Notes: generated by a model from the sequence alone, not told the origin. A stretch of 35,166 nt of DNA from Pseudanabaena cinerea FACHB-1277 (GCF_014696345.1 NZ_JACJPY010000045.1:1-35166); one strand, 5' to 3'. Shown: positions 24,199-33,440, counted from the first letter of the stretch. Translations and numbers: made by a program.

Positions 24199-24589
24199 GG
24201 AGATTAAGGAGAATTGTAAATAGAAGTCTAGACTTTAATCATCATACATGGCAATTACGCACTAATCGCGCATTAAATCAAGCAAACGAGCCACTAGGAT
24301 GTTTCTAAGCGCAAAGTATTGGCACTCAAAAATTTCTTTGGTTTTGGGTTTAAGGGCTATATGTTTAGGATTCTAAGTCTGTAACATTTTTAACAAAAAT
24401 TTTTAACAAAAAACAAGGGAATCCCGCAAAATATTGAGGAACTAGCGGCAAGATATGATCATTTCGTTAAGATCATTGGCATATTCTACCTAGATCATGG
24501 AGTTTGCTTTACAATCCAAGATAGCTATCGTAACTCTAAGCAAATTGCGATCGCCCTCATAATATCCTCTATTATCAACATCTCCGTCC
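24199..24589. other. 391-bp divergent spacer between the binding-protein gene and glutamate synthase
   Basis: Both genes are transcribed outward, so both promoters should lie here. I see no RNA gene and no convincing ORF. The only distinct structure is the 13-bp tandem repeat with an NtcA-like half-matching site, listed separately. The last 60 bases before the glutamate synthase start contain one HIP1 octamer. Confidence 0.6.
24380..24411 (+). promoter_or_regulatory. NtcA-like site and 13-bp tandem repeat upstream of glutamate synthase
   Basis: TGTA-N8-AACA at 24380-24395 differs by one base from the NtcA palindrome TGTA-N8-TACA. It overlaps a tandem repeat of ATTTTTAACAAAA (24386-24398, 24399-24411). 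NtcA activates nitrogen-assimilation genes in cyanobacteria, so the location makes sense. No good -10 hexamer is visible at the expected distance, so the call is weak. Confidence 0.25.
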
Positions 24590-27500
24590 ATGATGAATAG
24601 CAATGCAACGCCAGACAATCAAGGTTTGTACGATCCTCAATTTGAGCATGATGCCTGTGGAGTTGGCTTTATTGTTCATAAATTAGGTCAAAAATCCCAT
24701 GCGATCGTGGAGCAGGGATTAACAATTTTGGAAAATCTCGAACATCGCGGCGCGTGCGGCTGTGAGACAAATACAGGTGATGGTGCTGGGATTTTGATGC
24801 AGATTCCCCACAGGTTTTTGGTAAAGGCGGCGGCGGCAGTAAATATCGTGTTGCCTGAATCTGGACAGTATGGCGTGGGCATGATCTATACTTCCCCTAA
24901 TATGGAAGCGCGTCAACAGGGGCGCGGGATTTTTGAAAAATTAGTCGAAGCTGAAGGTCTGAAGGTGCTTGGTTGGCGCGACGTACCAACTGACAATTCC
25001 TCCTTGGGGGCGACCGCGCAATCCAGTGAACCATTCATGCAGCAGGTATTCATTGCCCGTTCTGCCGATCTTGCCGATGACCTCGCCTTCGATCGCAAAT
25101 TATTTGTGCTGCGTAAACTTGCCCATACCGCAATAAGAGCAACAAATGTTGATCCTTACTGGTATCCCTCTAGCCTTTCCTGTCGCACGATTGTTTATAA
25201 AGGAATGTTGATGACGGCGCAAGTCGGGCAGTATTACGCCCATGATTTGCATGATCCCGATATGGAGAGCGCTCTAGCTCTGGTTCACTCCCGCTTTAGT
25301 ACGAATACTTTCCCCAGTTGGGAGCGATCGCACCCTTATCGATACATTGCCCACAATGGCGAAATTAATACTTTGCGCGGCAATACTAACTGGATGATTG
25401 CCCGTCAGTCGATGTTTGAGTCAGATTTATTTGGCGATGATATTTCCAAAATCAAGCCTGTGATTAACATCGAAGGCAGTGACTCCACGATTTTTGATAA
25501 TGCTTTAGAATTGCTAGTACTGGCAGGGCGATCGCTACCCCATGCGGTAATGATGATGATTCCTGAGCCTTGGACAGCCCATGAGTCCATGAGTGATGAG
25601 AAGAAAGCCTTTTATGAATATCATTCCTGTTTGATGGAACCTTGGGATGGTCCTGCCTCGATCGCCTTCACCGACGGCACAATGATCGGCGCGATTCTCG
25701 ATCGCAACGGTTTGCGTCCTTCACGCTATTATGTCACTAAGGATGATTTGGTGATCTTCGCATCGGAAGCAGGTGTATTAGATATCGCACCTGAACTGAT
25801 TGAATCAAAAGGTCGCTTGCAACCAGGGCGAATGTTCTTGGTGAATATGGAAGAAGGTCGCATTGTTGCTGATGAAGAAATCAAGCATCAAATTGCCTCT
25901 GAACATCCCTACCGTGATTGGATTAATCAGCACATGGTGGAGATTGCCAATCTTAAGGATGGCGTAGCTAGTGAACCTGAAGCAACTCCTCTAACCCAGA
26001 AGCAAATGGCTTTTGGTTATTCCTTTGAAGATTTGCGCCTACTGTTAACACCAATGGCGCGTGATGGAGTGGAAGCCGTGGGCGCAATGGGAAATGATGC
26101 TCCTTTAGCCGTTCTTTCCAATCGTCCCAAACTTCTTTACGATTATTTCCAACAGCTATTTGCACAGGTAACTAATCCGCCGATTGACTCCATTCGTGAA
26201 GAGATTATTACTTCCGCCGAAACTACTATTGGGGCTGAACGGAATCTGCTCAAGCCTGAACCCGAAAGCTGTCATTTGATCGAGTTAAAGACTCCTATCC
26301 TTAGTGATGCTGAATTTGCCAAACTCAAGTATATTAATGAAGGTGGATTTCAATCAATTACACTTTCGACTTTGTTCAACCCTAAATCTGGTGTATCGGG
26401 ATTAGAATCAGCGATCGCCGAAATTTGCGCGAAGGCTGATCAAGCGATCGCTGAGGGTGTGAATATTTTGATACTTAGCGATCGGGGCGTGAATCCTGAC
26501 AATGCGCCAATTCCAGCTTTGCTTGCTGTATCGGGTTTACATCACCATCTGATCCGCACAGGCACAAGAACCAGAGTCGGTCTAGTCCTCGAATCGGGCG
26601 AACCCAGAGAAGTCCATCACTTTGCGCTCTTGATTGGCTATGGTTGCGGTGCGATCAATCCTTACCTCGCCTTTGAAAGCATCAACGACATGATCAAGCA
26701 AGGCTTGCTGGTGAATGTTGATTACAAAACTGCGGTTAAGAACTTCATCAAATCCGCCACTAAGGGCGTAACTAAAGTTGCTTCTAAAATTGGTATTTCC
26801 ACGATCCAAAGCTATCGCGGCGCTCAGATTTTTGAGGCAGTGGGACTCAATCAAGACGTGATTAAGAAATATTTCACTTGGACAGCCTCCCGCATTGAAG
26901 GCGCTGATTTGGAAGTTATCGCTAAAGAGGCGATCGCTCGTCATAGCCATGCCTTCCATGAGCGTAAGGATAATCTCACCCTTGATGTCGGCGGTGAATA
27001 CCAATGGCGGAAGGAAGGAGAAGCCCACCTCTTCAGTCCTGAGACTATCCATGCTCTCCAAAAGGCAGTCCGTGAGGGCAATTACGAGCAGTTCAAGAAG
27101 TATTCTACATTGGTGAATGAACAGAATCAGCAGCATTTCACCCTGCGTGGCTTGCTCGATTTCAAATCCCGTGAATCGATTCCCCTTGAAGAAGTAGAGC
27201 CCATTGAAAGCATTCTGCGCCGTTTTAAGACTGGCGCAATGAGCTATGGTTCCATTTCTAAGGAAGCCCACGAAGCTCTGGCGATCGCCATGAATCGCAT
27301 CGGCGGCAAGTCCAACACAGGCGAAGGCGGCGAAGACCCCGATCGCTACACATGGACAAACGAGCTAGGCGATTCCAAAAATAGCGCCATCAAACAGGTT
27401 GCTTCTGGACGTTTCGGTGTAACTAGCCTCTATCTCTCCCAAGCCAAAGAGATTCAAATCAAAATGGCGCAGGGCGCAAAACCAGGGGAAGGCGGTCAAC

Positions 27501-29179
27501 TCCCAGGCAAGAAAGTCTATCCTTGGATTGCCAAGGTGCGCCACTCTACCCCAGGGGTCGGTTTGATTTCGCCACCTCCTCACCATGACATCTATTCCAT
27601 CGAAGATCTCGCTGAGTTGATTCACGACCTCAAAAATGCTAACCGCGCCGCCCGCATCAGCGTCAAGTTAGTTTCAGAAGTCGGTGTCGGCACGATCGCC
27701 GCAGGGGTTTCTAAAGCCCACGCTGATGTAGTTCTCATCTCTGGCTACGATGGCGGCACTGGCGCATCACCCCAAACCTCGATCAAACACGCAGGCTTAC
27801 CTTGGGAATTGGGACTCGCAGAAACCCACCAAACTCTCGTTCTCAATAACCTCCGCAGCCGCATCGTTGTGGAAACCGATGGACAAATGAAAACAGGGCG
27901 TGATGTCGTCATCGCCGCTCTACTTGGTGCTGAAGAGTTCGGCTTTGCCACCGCTCCCCTCGTTACTTTGGGCTGTATCATGATGCGCGTCTGTCATCTC
28001 AACACCTGCCCCGTGGGTGTCGCTACCCAAGATCCACAATTGCGCGAGAAATTCACAGGCGATCCTGCCCACACCGTCAACTTCATGACCTTCATCGCCA
28101 TGGAAGTGCGTGAACTGATGGCGAAACTCGGTTTCCGTACCCTCGATGAAATGGTTGGTCGTACTGAAGTTCTCGAAGCAAAGCAAGCAGTCGAACATTG
28201 GAAAGCAAAGGGCTTAGACTTCTCGAAGATTCTCTATCAACCAGAAGTTGGTGCAGATGTCGGTCGCTATTGCCAAATTCCACAGGATCACGGTTTAGAC
28301 AAGTCCCTTGATATGACTGTGTTGCTAGACTTGTGTCAAGCAGCGATCGTGGATGGTGAACCCGTTCAAGAGACTATTCCGATCAAGAACATCAATCGTG
28401 CTGTCGGTACGATCCTTGGCAACGAAATCACCAAGCGCCATTGGGAAGGATTGCCCGATGACACCGTGCATCTGCATTTCCAAGGTACGGCTGGTCAAAG
28501 CTTCGGTGCATTCGTTCCCGCAGGTGTGACGATGGAACTGGAAGGCGACACCAACGACTATCTCGGCAAAGGTCTAAGTGGTGGCAAGATCATTCTCTAT
28601 CCCCACAAAGCTTCTACCTTTGTCGCCGAAGAAAACATCATCGCAGGTAACGTCGCCTTCTATGGTGCAACTAGTGGCGAAGCTTACATTCGCGGTATTG
28701 CTGGTGAACGATTCTGTGTGCGTAACTCTGGCGTAAATGCTGTAGTCGAAGGCATCGGCGATCATGGTTGCGAATATATGACTGGCGGTAAAGTAGTCGT
28801 TCTCGGTTTAACAGGACGGAACTTTGCGGCAGGTATGAGTGGCGGTGTTGCCTACATTCTCGATGAGTCAGGTGATTTCGCTACCCGTTGCAATACCTCG
28901 ATGGTCGGCTTAGAGAAACTCGAAGATCCCGAAGAAATCAAGGATTTGAAGCAGTTGATTCAACAGCACGTTGACTATACGGAAAGTGCGATCGGTGAGC
29001 GAGTTCTCGCTGATTGGAATGCAATGATTCCTAAATTCGTGAAGGTAATGCCCAAGGATTACAAGCGGGTATTGCAAGCGATTAAGGAAGCCTTAGAAGA
29101 TGGTTTGAGTGGTGATGATGCCCTCAATGCTGCTTTTGAAGCCAACTCCCGCGATGTCGCCCGTATCGGTGGCAGCTAG
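24590..29179 (+). CDS. Glutamate synthase large subunit (ferredoxin-dependent type likely)
   Basis: A 1,529-residue GOGAT, making two glutamates from glutamine and 2-oxoglutarate. Cys23 (EHDACGVGF) is the N-terminal glutamine amidotransferase nucleophile; cleavage before it would give the mature enzyme. The central and FMN domains follow ([52 protein letters not shown]). The 3Fe-4S cysteines are C1129, C1135 and C1140 ([15 protein letters not shown]). The C-terminal GXGXG beta-helix domain ends the protein. Cyanobacteria may hold both a ferredoxin (glsF) and an NAD(P)H (gltB) form. No gltD small subunit is adjacent, which favours the ferredoxin form, but I cannot prove it, so no symbol is given. 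Monocistronic with a strong terminator. Confidence 0.93.
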   Translation: MMNSNATPDNQGLYDPQFEHDACGVGFIVHKLGQKSHAIVEQGLTILENLEHRGACGCETNTGDGAGILMQIPHRFLVKAAAAVNIVLPESGQYGVGMIYTSPNMEARQQGRGIFEKLVEAEGLKVLGWRDVPTDNSSLGATAQSSEPFMQQVFIARSADLADDLAFDRKLFVLRKLAHTAIRATNVDPYWYPSSLSCRTIVYKGMLMTAQVGQYYAHDLHDPDMESALALVHSRFSTNTFPSWERSHPYRYIAHNGEINTLRGNTNWMIARQSMFESDLFGDDISKIKPVINIEGSDSTIFDNALELLVLAGRSLPHAVMMMIPEPWTAHESMSDEKKAFYEYHSCLMEPWDGPASIAFTDGTMIGAILDRNGLRPSRYYVTKDDLVIFASEAGVLDIAPELIESKGRLQPGRMFLVNMEEGRIVADEEIKHQIASEHPYRDWINQHMVEIANLKDGVASEPEATPLTQKQMAFGYSFEDLRLLLTPMARDGVEAVGAMGNDAPLAVLSNRPKLLYDYFQQLFAQVTNPPIDSIREEIITSAETTIGAERNLLKPEPESCHLIELKTPILSDAEFAKLKYINEGGFQSITLSTLFNPKSGVSGLESAIAEICAKADQAIAEGVNILILSDRGVNPDNAPIPALLAVSGLHHHLIRTGTRTRVGLVLESGEPREVHHFALLIGYGCGAINPYLAFESINDMIKQGLLVNVDYKTAVKNFIKSATKGVTKVASKIGISTIQSYRGAQIFEAVGLNQDVIKKYFTWTASRIEGADLEVIAKEAIARHSHAFHERKDNLTLDVGGEYQWRKEGEAHLFSPETIHALQKAVREGNYEQFKKYSTLVNEQNQQHFTLRGLLDFKSRESIPLEEVEPIESILRRFKTGAMSYGSISKEAHEALAIAMNRIGGKSNTGEGGEDPDRYTWTNELGDSKNSAIKQVASGRFGVTSLYLSQAKEIQIKMAQGAKPGEGGQLPGKKVYPWIAKVRHSTPGVGLISPPPHHDIYSIEDLAELIHDLKNANRAARISVKLVSEVGVGTIAAGVSKAHADVVLISGYDGGTGASPQTSIKHAGLPWELGLAETHQTLVLNNLRSRIVVETDGQMKTGRDVVIAALLGAEEFGFATAPLVTLGCIMMRVCHLNTCPVGVATQDPQLREKFTGDPAHTVNFMTFIAMEVRELMAKLGFRTLDEMVGRTEVLEAKQAVEHWKAKGLDFSKILYQPEVGADVGRYCQIPQDHGLDKSLDMTVLLDLCQAAIVDGEPVQETIPIKNINRAVGTILGNEITKRHWEGLPDDTVHLHFQGTAGQSFGAFVPAGVTMELEGDTNDYLGKGLSGGKIILYPHKASTFVAEENIIAGNVAFYGATSGEAYIRGIAGERFCVRNSGVNAVVEGIGDHGCEYMTGGKVVVLGLTGRNFAAGMSGGVAYILDESGDFATRCNTSMVGLEKLEDPEEIKDLKQLIQQHVDYTESAIGERVLADWNAMIPKFVKVMPKDYKRVLQAIKEALEDGLSGDDALNAAFEANSRDVARIGGS

Positions 29180-29190
29180 TTAACAAGAGG

Positions 29191-29219
29191 CAAGGGGCGC
29201 AAGCCCCTTGTTTGTTTAT
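29191..29219 (+). terminator. Terminator of the glutamate synthase gene
   Basis: A perfect 8-bp GC-rich stem (CAAGGGGC 29191-29198, GCCCCTTG 29203-29210) with the stable-type loop GCAA is followed by TTTGTTTAT. It lies 12 bp after the stop codon. Confidence 0.8.
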
Positions 29220-29264
29220 GTGATAACTTAGGTATAGAAAATTTGATCAAAAAACACGAAGTTT

Positions 29265-29834
29265 ATGAGTAGCCCTACAACTATTGATGACATCTATAAG
29301 CTGTTCCAAGCATCTCAAGAGCAATATGATCGCCGTATGGCTGAGGCTAGGGTCGAATCTGATCGCCGTATGGCAAAGTTAGAAAAAACAGTAGAAAGAA
29401 CCACTAAAGCTGTTGAAGCACTTACGACAAGATGGGGACGTTTTGTTGAGGAATTAGTGGAGCCTGCGGTATTGCGCTTATTCCAAGAAAAAGGAATTGA
29501 TGTAAAGGAAGTTTATCCTCGTGCGAGAACTAAGCGTCAAGGTTTTGCTATGGAAATAGATATTTTGGCTGTGGATGATACGGAATTAGTGTTAGTGGAA
29601 TGTAAGTCACGTTTATCAAAGGATGATGTGGATGAGTTTGTTGAGAAGTTAACGCGCTTTAAAGATTCCTTTCCTCATTACGGCAACTATAAAGCCTATG
29701 GTGCTGTGGCAGGAATTGAGATTAATGAGGGGATAGATCGTTATGCTTATCGTCAAGGTTTGTTTGTGATTAAGCCTTCGGGTGATGGTGTGGCGATCGC
29801 CAATGATGACGATTTTAAGCCTGTTGCATGGTAA
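29265..29834 (+). CDS. Coiled-coil plus PD-(D/E)XK nuclease-like protein (DUF3782-like)
   Basis: A 189-residue protein. Residues 10-55 form a charged coiled coil with an internal repeat (YDRRMAEAR / SDRRMAKLE). The rest has a restriction-endonuclease-like core: Glu62/63 in the helix before the core, Asp99 in FAMEIDILAVDD, and E112-C-K114 in LVLVECKSRL, followed by the helix KDDVDEFVEKLTRFKDSFP. Proteins of this design are common in cyanobacteria, often in several copies, and their function is unknown. The acidic pair and the Lys are intact, so nuclease activity is possible. It is followed within 40 bp by the HigBA pair on the same strand. Confidence 0.8.
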   Translation: MSSPTTIDDIYKLFQASQEQYDRRMAEARVESDRRMAKLEKTVERTTKAVEALTTRWGRFVEELVEPAVLRLFQEKGIDVKEVYPRARTKRQGFAMEIDILAVDDTELVLVECKSRLSKDDVDEFVEKLTRFKDSFPHYGNYKAYGAVAGIEINEGIDRYAYRQGLFVIKPSGDGVAIANDDDFKPVAW

Positions 29835-29872
29835 ATTTAGCGGTTTGTTATCGTTTAGGTGTCTAGGCTTCA

Positions 29873-30154
29873 ATGATTGTTTCGTTTGCTTGTAAAGAAA
29901 CCGAGAAGATTTGGCAAGGTGTGCGATCGCGTAAGCTACCATCAGACATACAGGAAAGGGCTTTACGCAAATTACGTCAACTTGATGTGTCCGCTAATCT
30001 GGAAGATCTCCGCGTACCACCTGCTAATCATCTAGAAGCATTGGTTGGCGATCGCACTGGACAATATAGTATCCGCATTACAAAGCAGTGGCGAATCTGT
30101 TTTGTTTGGCAAAATGGAAATGCCTATGATGTTGAAATTGTTGATTATCATTAG
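29873..30154 (+). CDS. higB: HigB-type toxin (RelE/ParE superfamily)
   Basis: A 93-residue protein of the HigB/plasmid-maintenance-killer group. Family marks are TEKIWQGVRSRKLPSDIQER, ALRKLRQLD, the central NHLEALVGDRTGQYSIRI, and the C-terminal WRICFVWQNGNAYDVEIVDY; the Arg and aromatic residues in the last two blocks form the mRNA-cleaving site in relatives. HigB toxins cut mRNA on the ribosome. The toxin gene comes first and the antitoxin 11 bp later, the order typical of higBA and opposite to most other modules here. Confidence 0.92.
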   Translation: MIVSFACKETEKIWQGVRSRKLPSDIQERALRKLRQLDVSANLEDLRVPPANHLEALVGDRTGQYSIRITKQWRICFVWQNGNAYDVEIVDYH

Positions 30155-30165
30155 GAGCAAAGGCA

Positions 30166-30468
30166 ATGGAAAATACTTTACTGCGTAATCCCCATGTTGG
30201 CGAAATCTTGCAATATGAGTTTTTAGAAGAGTTAGATATTAGTGCAGATAGCTTGGCTGAGAGTTTGCGGCTGCCTTATTTGAGTATGCAGCAAATTATT
30301 CAAGGTAAGGCTCCGATGACTGCGGATGTGGATTTGCGTTTATGTCGCTATTTTGGGTTATCGGATGGTTATTTTTTGCGGTTGCATTATGCCTATGAGT
30401 TGATGGAAGCAAAAAGGAATTTAGGTGATATTTTACGTCAAATAGTCCCGATCGCAGCGTTGCATTAG
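30166..30468 (+). CDS. higA: HigA-type antitoxin (XRE helix-turn-helix)
   Basis: A 100-residue protein with the HigA pattern: PHVGEILQYEFLEELDISAD, then a helix-turn-helix (DSLAESLRLPYLSMQQIIQG), and ADVDLRLCRYFGLSDGYFLR. It neutralises HigB and is expected to repress the operon by binding upstream of higB. A GGAGCAAAGGC stretch just before the ATG (30152-30162) supplies the ribosome-binding site. The end faces the convergent HTH-nuclease gene, only 24 bp away. Confidence 0.92.
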   Translation: MENTLLRNPHVGEILQYEFLEELDISADSLAESLRLPYLSMQQIIQGKAPMTADVDLRLCRYFGLSDGYFLRLHYAYELMEAKRNLGDILRQIVPIAALH

Positions 30469-30492
30469 ATCGCCTATCGAGTTACCGATTCC

Positions 30493-31503
30493 TCATGAAA
30501 AGTAGGATTGGAAAGGGTTAGATAAAATACCGAGTAATTTACCAATTTCTTTGATGAAGTAATCTTCTTGATCAATCCAGAGAATTTTATCTTCGAGGCG
30601 CAAAAATTTCCAAATCATGCCTGTCGTCACGACACCATAAATGGGAAACCTGTTTTCACTTCTAGCATTAAAGCGCTGAGCCGCGATCATTTCCGCGATG
30701 CATTGACCTAACCCTCCTTTAATATTTTCGTTTTTCGCTTCGACAAGGGTAATCACTGGACAGGAGATTTCATAGATTTCGCTGGAGGCTGTCAACAGAA
30801 AATCACAAAATCCATTTAAGCCAGATTCTACATCAACGTTAAATTCTGTACCTGAGAAAAAGCCTACCTTTTGATCAAATATTTGCCGAATTTCTAGCAG
30901 GATAGGCGCAATGAGAAGTTCCGATCGCGCTTTTTCAGTATTGATGGCATTGGCAATGGAGAGATTTCGTTTAAGGGTTTGTTGCAAATAGTCACTAATC
31001 GTCAAAGGTTGAATATCCACAAATAAGTTTTCCGATTCTTTGATCGTCAAGCCAAATTTTTCTTGTACTTGGGCTATCGTTTTAAATTCACTGTATGACA
31101 TCGGTTTAAACTCCAACTTCGTAAATTTACTAATATCTATTTTGTTGCCGCTATCCTTTCCAAAATGAATATTCCCTTCATTAGTTTTTACAAAATGTCC
31201 TTTGTTTATCTTTACACAGCCAAAGTTATCACCTTTAAATAATCGAAATTGTCTCTCTAAAACAGCTTGTAAATTATCCTTATTAACTTCCACTCCCAAT
31301 AAATTACTCAACCTTTTCCATAAACTAGCCGCCAACTTCTTAATATGCGACTCACTACAATGAAGTTCCTTTGATATCTGAGTATAATTCTTTCTTTCCC
31401 AAGCCCCCTTCAAAATCCCTTCTTCCAAAGATGTTAGATGTTCCTGTGTATCTTCCGACACTAAATCATCAATGTATTGCAAAACATTGTCTATGGTTTT
31501 CAT
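30493..31503 (-). CDS. VMAP-type N-terminal HTH fused to a PD-(D/E)XK nuclease domain
   Basis: A 336-residue two-part protein. Residues about 5-87 match the N-terminal helix-turn-helix domain of vWA-MoxR-associated proteins (TSLEEGILKGAWERKNYTQI, then ELHCSESHIKKLAASLWKRL). It is usually fused to NTPase, WD40 or peptidase modules of cyanobacterial conflict systems. Residues 90-135 are a Gly/Asn/Lys-rich link. From about 136 runs a domain also known alone in cyanobacteria (SYSEFKTIAQVQEKFGLTIK). It holds a restriction-like core: Glu195 (KARSELLIAPIL), Asp234 (GFCDFLL), E255-A-K257 (ITLVEAKNEN) and Gln267 (GLGQCIAEM). All catalytic positions are present. Pairing this HTH directly with a nuclease suggests a defence effector whose HTH is the sensing or recruiting part; that is inference. 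It is divergent from a small membrane-protein gene. Confidence 0.8.
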   Translation of the reverse strand: MKTIDNVLQYIDDLVSEDTQEHLTSLEEGILKGAWERKNYTQISKELHCSESHIKKLAASLWKRLSNLLGVEVNKDNLQAVLERQFRLFKGDNFGCVKINKGHFVKTNEGNIHFGKDSGNKIDISKFTKLEFKPMSYSEFKTIAQVQEKFGLTIKESENLFVDIQPLTISDYLQQTLKRNLSIANAINTEKARSELLIAPILLEIRQIFDQKVGFFSGTEFNVDVESGLNGFCDFLLTASSEIYEISCPVITLVEAKNENIKGGLGQCIAEMIAAQRFNARSENRFPIYGVVTTGMIWKFLRLEDKILWIDQEDYFIKEIGKLLGILSNPFQSYFS

Positions 31504-31655
31504 GGATATTGTGGAGTTTGGAGGGGAATATTGCAGTGATTATACCAAATCCAACTAACAGTGAACTAAATCCTAACTAAAAGTGTACCGAGTAAATACT
31601 TTGATTTAAGTGAAAAGATTTACAATTAGCCTGAATAAACACAGCGATAAGTTTT

Positions 31656-32012
31656 ATGAGACTTTTACTCCAGATTTTGGGTTTCTTAGTTGGTCTAGCT
31701 ATTTGTTTGTGGGTTCATTATATAGCAGGATTTATGGGGGGCAACCCGTCTTCTGTTATGAAGCTTAATCCTGGTCTAACAGGTTCTTTTTATGCTGTTT
31801 TATTGCTATACGCAGGAGGGTTAGGATTTGTTTTTATTCGGTCTATATTATTTGGTGGTGACGACTATTCGTTAAAATCAGGATTTTTCAGTGGTTTGGT
31901 GGGTGGATACTATCTGCCTCCAGCTTTCTATGCCTATGCTTTATTCTTAGTTTTTTCAATAGCTCTTGGCGCTCCTGTTCCACCTACAGTGATTTTGTTT
32001 ATATTCAAATAA
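31656..32012 (+). CDS. Small multi-helix membrane protein of unknown function
   Basis: A 118-residue hydrophobic protein with three or four likely membrane helices: residues about 3-27 (LLLQILGFLVGLAICLWVHY), 45-63 (SFYAVLLLYAGGLGFVFIRS), 76-86 (weak) and 90-117 (YAYALFLVFSIALGAPVPPT onward). There is no catalytic motif and I know no family. It starts 152 bp from the divergent HTH-nuclease gene and could share its regulation, which would be of interest because small membrane proteins accompany some defence effectors; nothing else supports that. Repeat copies begin 25 bp after its stop codon. Confidence 0.65.
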   Translation: MRLLLQILGFLVGLAICLWVHYIAGFMGGNPSSVMKLNPGLTGSFYAVLLLYAGGLGFVFIRSILFGGDDYSLKSGFFSGLVGGYYLPPAFYAYALFLVFSIALGAPVPPTVILFIFK

Positions 32013-32037
32013 TCTTTCGGGTAATTTCTACAGTTAA

Positions 32038-32152
32038 GCGATCGCTGCTTGTTGTTGTTGGTTTGTTGAGGGGGCGATCGCTTGTGTGGTGAGAGTATGG
32101 ATATTTGAAGCGATCGCTGTTTGGTGTTGTTAGTTTGTTGAGGGGCGATTGC
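32038..32152 (+). repeat. HIP1-bounded repeats, two type A copies
   Basis: The type A unit is about 43 bp: it begins GCGATCGCTGTTTGGTGTTG, continues TTGGTTTGTTGAGG, and ends GGCGATCGC. Copies lie at 32038-32081 and 32110-32152 (last octamer degenerate, GCGATTGC), joined by a linker TTGTGTGGTGAGAGTATGGA that recurs at other sites. They separate the membrane-protein gene from the YefM/YoeB module. Confidence 0.85.
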
Positions 32153-32167
32153 TTTAACAAAAAAAGT

Positions 32168-32186
32168 GGTACGATAAATTGTACGA
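32168..32186 (+). promoter_or_regulatory. Possible operator of the YefM/YoeB module
   Basis: GGTACGA (32168-32174) and TGTACGA (32180-32186) repeat at a 12-bp interval just before the antitoxin start. E. coli YefM binds repeats with a TGTACA core, so autoregulation through these GTAC cores is plausible. Only the core resembles it. Confidence 0.35.
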
Positions 32187-32200
32187 GTTTGGGTTTATTA

Positions 32201-32464
32201 ATGAAAATCCTTAATGCAAGTGAAGCGAGAGCCAACTTGTTCAGCTTAGTCGAACAGGTTAACAAAGATCATTTACCAAGATTTATTACCAGTCGGCAAG
32301 GTGACGCGGTACTTCTATCTAAAGCTGACTGGGAAAGTATACAGGAAACTCTCTATCTACAGTCTATTCCTAATTTAGTTGAGTCAATTAAAGCCGCCGA
32401 ACAAGCGAATGATTGGGTTTCTGAAGATGATTTCTTAGGAGCCTTGAATGGATTGGAAGATTGA
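32201..32464 (+). CDS. Phd/YefM-family antitoxin
   Basis: An 87-residue protein from ATG 32201; the open frame extends upstream into the repeat, but MKILNASEARANLFSLVEQV is the standard Phd/YefM start. The N-terminal domain (to about residue 52, ITSRQGDAVLLSKADWESIQ) binds DNA. The C-terminal, disordered, acidic part (EQANDWVSEDDFLGALNGLE) wraps the toxin. It overlaps the toxin gene by 17 bp, so translation is coupled. Confidence 0.92.
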   Translation: MKILNASEARANLFSLVEQVNKDHLPRFITSRQGDAVLLSKADWESIQETLYLQSIPNLVESIKAAEQANDWVSEDDFLGALNGLED

Positions 32465-32705
32465 ATTTAGTCGAAATGTGTTTAAGGATGCCAAAAAGCT
32501 AAAGTCTGCCAATTTAGACTCAAACCTCAAATCTCTACTAGAAATACTCAAACAGAATCCTTATGAACCTCCCTATGAAAAGCTTTCAGGCAACTTGCAA
32601 GGATATTTCTCAAGACGTATCAATATCAAACATCGATTGGTTTATGCCATCAACGAAGAAACTAAAACTATTAGAGTTGTTTCTGTGTGGTCACATTATG
32701 AATAG
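32448..32705 (+). CDS. YoeB/Txe-family mRNA interferase toxin
   Basis: An 85-residue RelE-fold toxin. By position, Glu44, Arg63, His83 and Tyr84 correspond to the catalytic Glu46, Arg65, His83 and Tyr84 of E. coli YoeB; the protein ends WSHYE as the family does. YoeB binds the ribosome A site and cuts mRNA behind start codons. All residues are present, so it should be active. It is followed 9 bp later by a type A repeat. Confidence 0.93.
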   Translation: MDWKIEFSRNVFKDAKKLKSANLDSNLKSLLEILKQNPYEPPYEKLSGNLQGYFSRRINIKHRLVYAINEETKTIRVVSVWSHYE

Positions 32706-32714
32706 CAAAATCTG

Positions 32715-32757
32715 GCGATCGCTGTTTGGTGTTGTTGGTTTGTTGAGAGGCGATCGC
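32715..32757 (+). repeat. HIP1-bounded repeat, one type A copy
   Basis: A single 43-bp type A unit with both GCGATCGC ends intact. It lies between the YoeB stop codon (9 bp) and the stop codon of the oppositely oriented DUF5615 gene (6 bp), so almost no other sequence separates the two modules. Confidence 0.88.
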
Positions 32758-32763
32758 ATATTT

Positions 32764-33126
32764 CTAAATTGGCAAACGCCTTACTCGATATCGTTCATCA
32801 GACACGATTATTACAGATCCCATATCTAAATCTTCTATGCAATTTTCTAGAATATTTTGCAATCGATTTAAAACAAACTGAGGCGATGTGTTTTTTAATC
32901 GAAAGATAATCACACTTGGCAAATCTGCTTTACTCACAGCCATCAGATCACCAAAATCTAAATCAAAAGTCAAAATGGTACGGTCTTCTAACTTAGCCTT
33001 CTCAACAATCAAAGGATCGGGTAAACATTGCAATCCCTCATCCCTAAGATGCTTTGCATCATGACCCATTTGACACAAAGCTTTCACAACTGTCTGTGAA
33101 ACTCCCATATCTGCTAAAAGCTTCAT
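32764..33126 (-). CDS. DUF5615 PIN-like toxin
   Basis: A 120-residue protein of the Mut7-C/PIN-like DUF5615 family. Marks are MKLLADMGVSQTVVKALCQM (Asp6, first acidic residue), GHDAKHLRDEGL, and TILTFDLDFGDLM (the acidic pair of the active site). Proteins of this family pair with DUF433 antitoxins and are presumed ribonucleases. The usual start is LLDEN rather than LADMG, so the second acidic residue of that motif is missing; activity may be altered. Its ATG overlaps the stop of the DUF433 gene (33123-33126). Confidence 0.88.
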   Translation of the reverse strand: MKLLADMGVSQTVVKALCQMGHDAKHLRDEGLQCLPDPLIVEKAKLEDRTILTFDLDFGDLMAVSKADLPSVIIFRLKNTSPQFVLNRLQNILENCIEDLDMGSVIIVSDERYRVRRLPI

Positions 33127-33362
33127 CCACTCATTCCAGCAAAACTACGCACTTCCTCATTTGCCAGAAAAGCAGCGTACAACAGGCTTGCCCGAATATC
33201 TTCAGCCTCAAGATCGGGATATTCACGCAGAATTTCTATTGTTGTTAAACCATTTGCAATTAGACTTAACACGAGTGAAACTGTGATTCGCATTCCCCTA
33301 ATGCAAGCCCGTCCACCCATGATCTGCGGGTTGAATGTGATGCGATCTAAAGTTTTTTGCAT
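33123..33362 (-). CDS. DUF433 antitoxin
   Basis: A 79-residue DUF433 protein: QKTLDRITFNPQIMGGRACI, RGMRITVSLVLSLIANGLTT, then EILREYPDLEAEDIRASLLY. The GGRACIRGMRI block and the following winged helix-like region are the family signature; members resemble VapB45-type antitoxins. It is first in the operon and overlaps the DUF5615 toxin by four bases (ATGA), so the two are coupled. Confidence 0.92.
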   Translation of the reverse strand: MQKTLDRITFNPQIMGGRACIRGMRITVSLVLSLIANGLTTIEILREYPDLEAEDIRASLLYAAFLANEEVRSFAGMSG

Positions 33363-33440
33363 ATATTAAATTTTTTAACTAAGCATACTTATTATCATCG
33401 CAATCAATACTTTTTGACAAAGACATCACCAATTTGTCAT

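Noticed and set aside
26582-27271. 229-aa minus-strand frame inside glutamate synthase
   Set aside because: Antisense shadow of a highly constrained gene; no recognisable domain.
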